Both the position numbers and the translations under genes were made by a program. This document shows, piece after piece, positions 59,729-64,000 of a DNA stretch of 64,000 nucleotides. Under the pieces are notes generated by a model. The model had not been told where the DNA came from, ran no database searches, and worked only from the letters and a program-made list of their open reading frames with translations. Numbering within the stretch: the stretch's first letter is position 1; the number at the start of each line of letters is the position of its first letter. Source of the DNA: CADEED01 sp035502995 (GTDB lineage Bacteria > Pseudomonadota > Gammaproteobacteria > Steroidobacterales > Steroidobacteraceae); NCBI GenBank assembly GCA_035502995.1, contig DATJTW010000065.1, forward strand, positions 1 through 64,000, in the 5' to 3' direction.

Positions 59729-62269
59729 CTAGCGATACTTTTCCAGCGCCGCGCGCAGCTCGTTCATCGTCTGGAACCGCTTGTCCTTGTCGACGGACAT
59801 CGCCTGCATGATGACTTCCGGCAATCCCGCCGGCAGGCCGGGGTTCACTTCGCGCGGCGGGCGCGCCTTGCCCTGCACGTGCTGGTACATGACGGACATG
59901 TGATCGCCACGCGCGTAGGGCGGCACGCCGGTCATGATCTCGTAAAGGATGACGCCGAGCGCGTACACGTCCGCGCGCTGGTCCACCTTCTTGCCGAGGA
60001 TCTGTTCGGGCGCCATGTATTTCGGCGAGCCGATGACGTAGCCGGTCTTGGTCAGCTGCGTGTCGCCTTCGCGCTGCGCGGCGGCGACGCCGAAGTCCAC
60101 GATCTTGAGCAGGCCTTCGTTGTTGATCAGCACGTTCGCGGGTTTGAGATCGCGATGCACGATGCCGACCTGGTGCGCGACGTCCATGCCCACGCAGATG
60201 TCGATGCCGAACCCGAGCGCGCGCGGCAGCGGCATCGGTTTCTCGCCGACCACCTCACTACCCAGCGTGTGCGAAGGGAAGTACTCCATCGAGATGGCGT
60301 AGTTGCCCTGGATGAAGAGGAAGTCGTAGATGCGGATGACGTTCTTGTGCGTGATCTTGCGGCTGTACCGCAGCTCGTGCACGAAACGCTTCATGATCTC
60401 TTCGTCTTCGGAGACGTTGGGATTCAGGAACTTCAGGATCAGCCGCTCGTCGACGACCGTGTCTTCCATCAGCAGCACGGTGCCGAACGCGCCCTTGCCG
60501 ATGCGTTCGACGTACTTGTAGCGGCCCTCGATGATGTCCCCGGTCTTGAGCGTCTGGATGTCGAGCTTCTGCGGCCCGGCCATCTTCTCGGCTTCCTTGA
60601 CGGCCTTCTGCACTTCCTGCTCGGACATCATCTGCGTGCGTTGCGCGACCGGCGGCGGGGGCGGCGGCGGCGCGACGACCGGGGGCGGAACCTGTGGCCG
60701 CGGCGGCGGCACCACGGGCGCCGGCGGGCTGTACTGCGGCGCGCTGGCCTGCGTCGCGGCTTCGTGCCGATGCGCGGGTGCCGGCGGCGGAGCCAGCGGC
60801 GACCGGTTCTGCGTCGACGAGAGGCGCGTGCCGCTGCCGGAGAACCGCGAATCGAGGTCCGACAGGGCGCGCAGCGCGGCCTGCGCTACGGTCTGCTCGG
60901 GGTTCGACGACTGGTTCTGGATCTGGACGCGGATGTTCTCGAGGCGGCGTTCGTCGGCGAGCTTGGCCAGCGAGGTGATGGCCTCTAGCCGGATTTCCTT
61001 CTCCTCGCGCCCCAGCATCGGCAACACCGCGTCGATGACCTTGTAATCGCCGAGGCGGCCGAGTGCGCGAACCACCGTCGGCAACGAGCGCGCCGGCGTG
61101 GTGTCGAGCATCTCGACGAGGCGCGGCACCGCGCGCTTGCTGCCGATCTCGGCCAGCGCGTCGACGGCGCGTTCGCTGACCCACCAGTCCTTGTCCTTGG
61201 TGGCGTCGATGAGGTGGCCGACCGCGCGGTCGTCCTTGGTCTGGTTCAGGATCTCGATGGCCGAGCGGCGCACGTCCTCGTCCTGGTCGCCGACCAGGTG
61301 CAGCACGGCTTCGACGACCTTGGGGCCGCCGATCTTGCCCAGCGCATCCGCGGCGCGGGAACGGACCCACCAGTCGTCGTCGGAGACCGCTTCGAGCAGC
61401 TCCTTGATCGACTTGGCGTTGCCGATCTCGTTCAGGACTTCGACGGCAGCGCGGCGCGCGTATTCGTTCTCGTCCTTGAGCACCGGGATCAGGAACTTGA
61501 TGGTCTCCGGATCGTTGGCGCGGATGACGACGTCGATGGCCTTGTTCTGCACGTCGATCTCGGGATCGCGCAGCAGGTTGCAGAGCAGCTCCATGTCGAA
61601 CGGGCCGTCCATGCGGGCCAGCGCCGCGAGCGTGGCGCTGCGCACCAGCTTGTTCGTGTCCTTGAGCTGCTGCTGCAGCGCGCGCTGCACCTCGGGCTTC
61701 GGGAAGCGCGACAGGATGTTGATGATGTGCAGGCGCGCGACCGGGTCCTTGCCGTTCAGTCGGCCGACCAGCTCGGGCAGGTCGTTGTCCGTGGCGAGCT
61801 CGCCGAGGATGCGGAACAGGGCCGCCTTCTCGTTGGCCTCCTGCTTGTACGCGGCGGCCAGGATCTCGCGCACCGACAGGCGGTTGCGGTGGGCGGTGAT
61901 CACGTCGAGCAGGGCGGATTTCGCCACACCCTCGGTGTTCAGCGCGTCGAGCAGCATGGTCGCCGGGTAGGCGCGGCTGCTCGACAGGGCCCAGGCGACG
62001 CCGGCGACCACGCGCGGGCTGCCCGTGACCATGGATTCGATGAATTTCGGGAAGGTCTTCTGGGTGACGAGGCCGGTGAGCACCTCGATGTAGGCCACGG
62101 TCGCGATCTTGTCCGCGTCGGCGAGCGCGGCCGTGACCGGTTCGATCGCCCCGGCGCCGAGGTCGCGCAGTTTCTGGATGGCCTTCTGGGTCTGCGGAGC
62201 GGCGACGTCCGTCGCCTCCTTGAGCTCCGTGATGAACCGGTCGGCCCGGATGTTCGTGAAAAAACTCAT
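59729..62269 (-). CDS. HEAT-repeat / Ser-Thr protein kinase
   Basis: The 846-residue protein has about 460 residues of HEAT repeats (seen in units such as DDWWVRSRAADALGKIGGPK and DKDWWVSERAVDALAEIGSK). A Pro-rich linker (about 480-550, runs of P) and a eukaryote-like kinase follow: IGKGAFGTVLLME, the Lys in LILKFL, HRDLKPANVLI with catalytic Asp, DFGVA and APEQILG. There is no membrane segment. It would phosphorylate proteins that its HEAT part binds. The neighbouring genes encode two pilus retraction ATPases. ATG 62269 is used; a 17-residue extension upstream (from 62320) is possible. Confidence 0.9.
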   Translation of the reverse strand: MSFFTNIRADRFITELKEATDVAAPQTQKAIQKLRDLGAGAIEPVTAALADADKIATVAYIEVLTGLVTQKTFPKFIESMVTGSPRVVAGVAWALSSSRAYPATMLLDALNTEGVAKSALLDVITAHRNRLSVREILAAAYKQEANEKAALFRILGELATDNDLPELVGRLNGKDPVARLHIINILSRFPKPEVQRALQQQLKDTNKLVRSATLAALARMDGPFDMELLCNLLRDPEIDVQNKAIDVVIRANDPETIKFLIPVLKDENEYARRAAVEVLNEIGNAKSIKELLEAVSDDDWWVRSRAADALGKIGGPKVVEAVLHLVGDQDEDVRRSAIEILNQTKDDRAVGHLIDATKDKDWWVSERAVDALAEIGSKRAVPRLVEMLDTTPARSLPTVVRALGRLGDYKVIDAVLPMLGREEKEIRLEAITSLAKLADERRLENIRVQIQNQSSNPEQTVAQAALRALSDLDSRFSGSGTRLSSTQNRSPLAPPPAPAHRHEAATQASAPQYSPPAPVVPPPRPQVPPPVVAPPPPPPPVAQRTQMMSEQEVQKAVKEAEKMAGPQKLDIQTLKTGDIIEGRYKYVERIGKGAFGTVLLMEDTVVDERLILKFLNPNVSEDEEIMKRFVHELRYSRKITHKNVIRIYDFLFIQGNYAISMEYFPSHTLGSEVVGEKPMPLPRALGFGIDICVGMDVAHQVGIVHRDLKPANVLINNEGLLKIVDFGVAAAQREGDTQLTKTGYVIGSPKYMAPEQILGKKVDQRADVYALGVILYEIMTGVPPYARGDHMSVMYQHVQGKARPPREVNPGLPAGLPEVIMQAMSVDKDKRFQTMNELRAALEKYR

Positions 62270-62460
62270 GGAACGGATGATCCGCGGAGCGCGCACCGGA
62301 AGCGGTCGCGAGGTGCGCATGCGGAGTTAAGCAAGCCTGCCGTCCTTTGTTGCCCGAGCCCTACTACAAAAATTATGCCACAGGTCCCGGGGGTGCCAGC
62401 CGATCCGGGCCTCCGCCGGAACGAATTTCGCTAGAATCCCGGGCCCTTCGCAGGCCCTCC

Positions 62461-63546
62461 ATGACTCCCGCCGAATTTCGCGCACTGGTCGAAAAATATC
62501 CGGACCCATATCTCGCATCGACGCTGGGAGCCGCCCAGGCCGTCGATTCCGCCGAGCTGAAGGGTGACCGCGGTCACGTTCGCCTGACGTTCGGCTTCCC
62601 GACCGGGGGTTATCTGCCGGAACTCACCGAATCGCTGACAGCCCACGTGCGAGCGGCGGGCGGACCGGCGAACCTCGACATCGAACTGACATCGAAGATC
62701 ACCGCACACGCCGTGCAGCGGCAACTGTCGCCGATTCCCGGCGTCCGGAACATCGTGGCCGTTGCCTCGGGCAAGGGCGGCGTGGGCAAGTCGACGGTCG
62801 CTGCCAACCTCGCGCTCGCCTGGGCACGCCAGGGCGCGAAGGTGGGCCTGCTCGACGCGGACATCTACGGACCCAGCCAGCCCATCATGCTCGGCCTGAC
62901 CGGCCAGCGACCGTCCTCGCCGGACGGCAAGCGCATCAAGCCGCTCGTGGCCCATGGCATCGGCGCCATGTCGATCGGCTTCCTGATCGATCCCGAGCAG
63001 CCCATGGTCTGGCGCGGACCGATGGTCACGCAGGCGCTGACCCAGCTGATCGGCGACACCGAGTGGGGCGAGCTCGACTATCTCGTCATCGACATGCCGC
63101 CCGGCACCGGCGACATCCAGCTGACCCTGGCGCAGCGCGTGCCGGTGGCCGGCGCCGTCATCGTGACGACGCCACAGGACATCGCGCTGGCCGATGCCCG
63201 CAAGGGTCTCAAGATGTTCGAGAAGGTCAACGTGCCCGTGCTCGGCATCGTCGAGAACATGAGCGTGCACGTGTGCACGAACTGCGGCCACGTCGAACAC
63301 CTGTTCGGCGCCGGCGGCGGCGCGCGCATGGCCGCGCAGTACGGCGTGCAGCTGCTCGGCGAGTTGCCGCTCGACGCGCGCGTGCGCGAAGAGGCGGATG
63401 GCGGCGCACCGACGGTCGCGGCGCAGCCGCACTCGGCGCATGCGCAGCCGTACTTCGCGATGGCGCGGCGCACGGCCGCGGCGCTGGCGAAGCGCGCGAA
63501 GGACAGGAGCACGTTGTTCCCGAAGATCGTGGTCGAGGAGAGCTAG
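62461..63546 (+). CDS. apbC: Mrp/ApbC Fe-S cluster carrier ATPase
   Basis: The 361-residue protein loads Fe-S clusters onto target proteins. It has an N-terminal DUF59-like domain (about 5-90), then the deviant Walker A GKGGVGKST, a metal-binding CTNCG and the SIMIBI ATPase fold with DADIYGPSQP. The ATG at 62461 follows a weak site, in a 191-base gap shared with the divergent kinase gene. dcd follows by 6 bases, as is usual in gammaproteobacteria. Confidence 0.95.
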   Translation: MTPAEFRALVEKYPDPYLASTLGAAQAVDSAELKGDRGHVRLTFGFPTGGYLPELTESLTAHVRAAGGPANLDIELTSKITAHAVQRQLSPIPGVRNIVAVASGKGGVGKSTVAANLALAWARQGAKVGLLDADIYGPSQPIMLGLTGQRPSSPDGKRIKPLVAHGIGAMSIGFLIDPEQPMVWRGPMVTQALTQLIGDTEWGELDYLVIDMPPGTGDIQLTLAQRVPVAGAVIVTTPQDIALADARKGLKMFEKVNVPVLGIVENMSVHVCTNCGHVEHLFGAGGGARMAAQYGVQLLGELPLDARVREEADGGAPTVAAQPHSAHAQPYFAMARRTAAALAKRAKDRSTLFPKIVVEES

Positions 63547-63552
63547 AAGAAC

Positions 63553-64000
63553 ATGAGCATCAAGTCCGACAACTGGATCCGGCGCATGTCGGAGCAGCAG
63601 AAGATGATCGAGCCGTTCGCGCCGGAGCAGGTGCGCAGCGCGAACGGGCAGAAGATCGTTTCGTACGGCACGTCCAGCTACGGCTATGACGTGCGCTGCT
63701 CGCGCGAATTCAAGATTTTCACGAACATCAATTCGACGATCGTCGATCCAAAGGCGTTCGACGAGAAGAGTTTCGTCGATATCACGGCCGACGTCTGCAT
63801 CATTCCGCCTAACTCTTTTGCACTAGCTAGGACGGTGGAATATTTCCGGATACCCCGAACTACTCTGGTAGTTTGTCTCGGAAAATCGACGTATGCACGT
63901 TGCGGTGTCATAGTCAACGTAACGCCTTTGGAACCCGAGTGGGAAGGCCACGTCACTCTCGAGTTCTCCAACACCACGCCGCTGCCGGCGAAGATCTACG
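63553..64000 (+). CDS. dcd: dCTP deaminase, 3' end outside window
   Basis: The 149 visible residues begin MSIKSDNWIRRMSEQQKMIE and match the gammaproteobacterial dCTP deaminase, which makes dUTP for dTTP synthesis. SYGTSSYGYDVRC, the catalytic Ser/Arg stretch GKSTYARCG and EPEWEGHVTLEFSN are intact, with the window ending in the conserved PLPAKIY. From 63808 to about 63935 the codons are strikingly atypical (CTA, AGG, two ATA, CGA, several GTA) while the protein stays perfectly conserved. The element AGAAGAA is the only ribosome-site-like feature before the ATG. Confidence 0.95.
   Translation, partial: MSIKSDNWIRRMSEQQKMIEPFAPEQVRSANGQKIVSYGTSSYGYDVRCSREFKIFTNINSTIVDPKAFDEKSFVDITADVCIIPPNSFALARTVEYFRIPRTTLVVCLGKSTYARCGVIVNVTPLEPEWEGHVTLEFSNTTPLPAKIY

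Noticed and set aside
1..64000. tRNA, rRNA, CRISPR arrays, insertion sequences, prophage or integrative elements
   Set aside because: I looked for cloverleaf-like stretches, direct-repeat arrays, transposase or integrase genes and found none in either strand.

Overview
The window looks like a piece of the chromosome of a free-living, GC-rich gammaproteobacterium that degrades plant or other polysaccharides. A Steroidobacter-like lineage is my inference. The reasons are the high GC content, the housekeeping order (RnfB/RsxB-like protein, nth, DUF1841, metG, then apbC and dcd), an aceE-aceF-lpd operon whose Lpd carries its own lipoyl domain, two PilT-type ATPases, and several secreted carbohydrate-active enzymes. 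There are no tRNA or rRNA genes, CRISPR arrays, insertion sequences or prophage genes that I can see, and no gene-free stretch longer than about 200 bases.

Layout. 1-11.3 kb (+): an ArnT/PMT-like membrane glycosyltransferase cut by the window edge, a GAF-PAS-PAS-GGDEF-EAL protein, then a secreted NTF2-like protein, a GH95 alpha-fucosidase, an acyl-CoA dehydrogenase and small membrane or lipoproteins. 11.3-14.1 kb (-): an ECF sigma/anti-sigma operon bracketed by two secreted DUF4252 paralogues, then an IPI-domain lipoprotein whose start overlaps that of a divergent CPXCG protein. 14.4-20.4 kb: an SDR, then a (-) operon of ABC ATPase, ABC permease fused to a CIA30-like domain, DesK-type kinase and DesR-type regulator, then an unknown membrane protein. 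20.5-27.5 kb (+): GMC oxidoreductase and its gluconate-dehydrogenase-type small subunit, dienelactone hydrolase, a secreted beta protein, a double YjbR protein and a di-heme oxidoreductase that has lost its normal stop codon. 27.5-44 kb, mostly (-): VOC protein, an unassigned glycoside hydrolase, an amidohydrolase lipoprotein, AraC regulator, DUF1080-esterase, acetyltransferase, GH10 xylanase, PEP-mutase-like enzyme, and a nadC-HlyD-ABC ATPase-ABC permease chain. 44-64 kb: housekeeping, with DUF1289-glutaredoxin, rnt, pyrC, the pyruvate dehydrogenase operon, DUF1841-nth-RnfB, metG, two PilT-like ATPases, a HEAT-repeat Ser/Thr kinase, apbC and dcd.

Genes are densely packed and many neighbours are translationally coupled by 4-base ATGA/GTGA overlaps. 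A family of short dyad-symmetric elements with the core GGGGACAGTCCCC is scattered through the window, and most copies sit directly after a stop codon. The points I would look at first are a possible attenuator in front of the di-heme oxidoreductase, that gene's stop loss inside a 17-bp tandem repeat, the stop-codon-linked repeat family, the HEAT-kinase/PilT neighbourhood, the ABC permease-CIA30 fusion, the DUF4252-flanked ECF operon, and a block of very atypical codons inside dcd. All family names are from reading the sequence; no database search was run.
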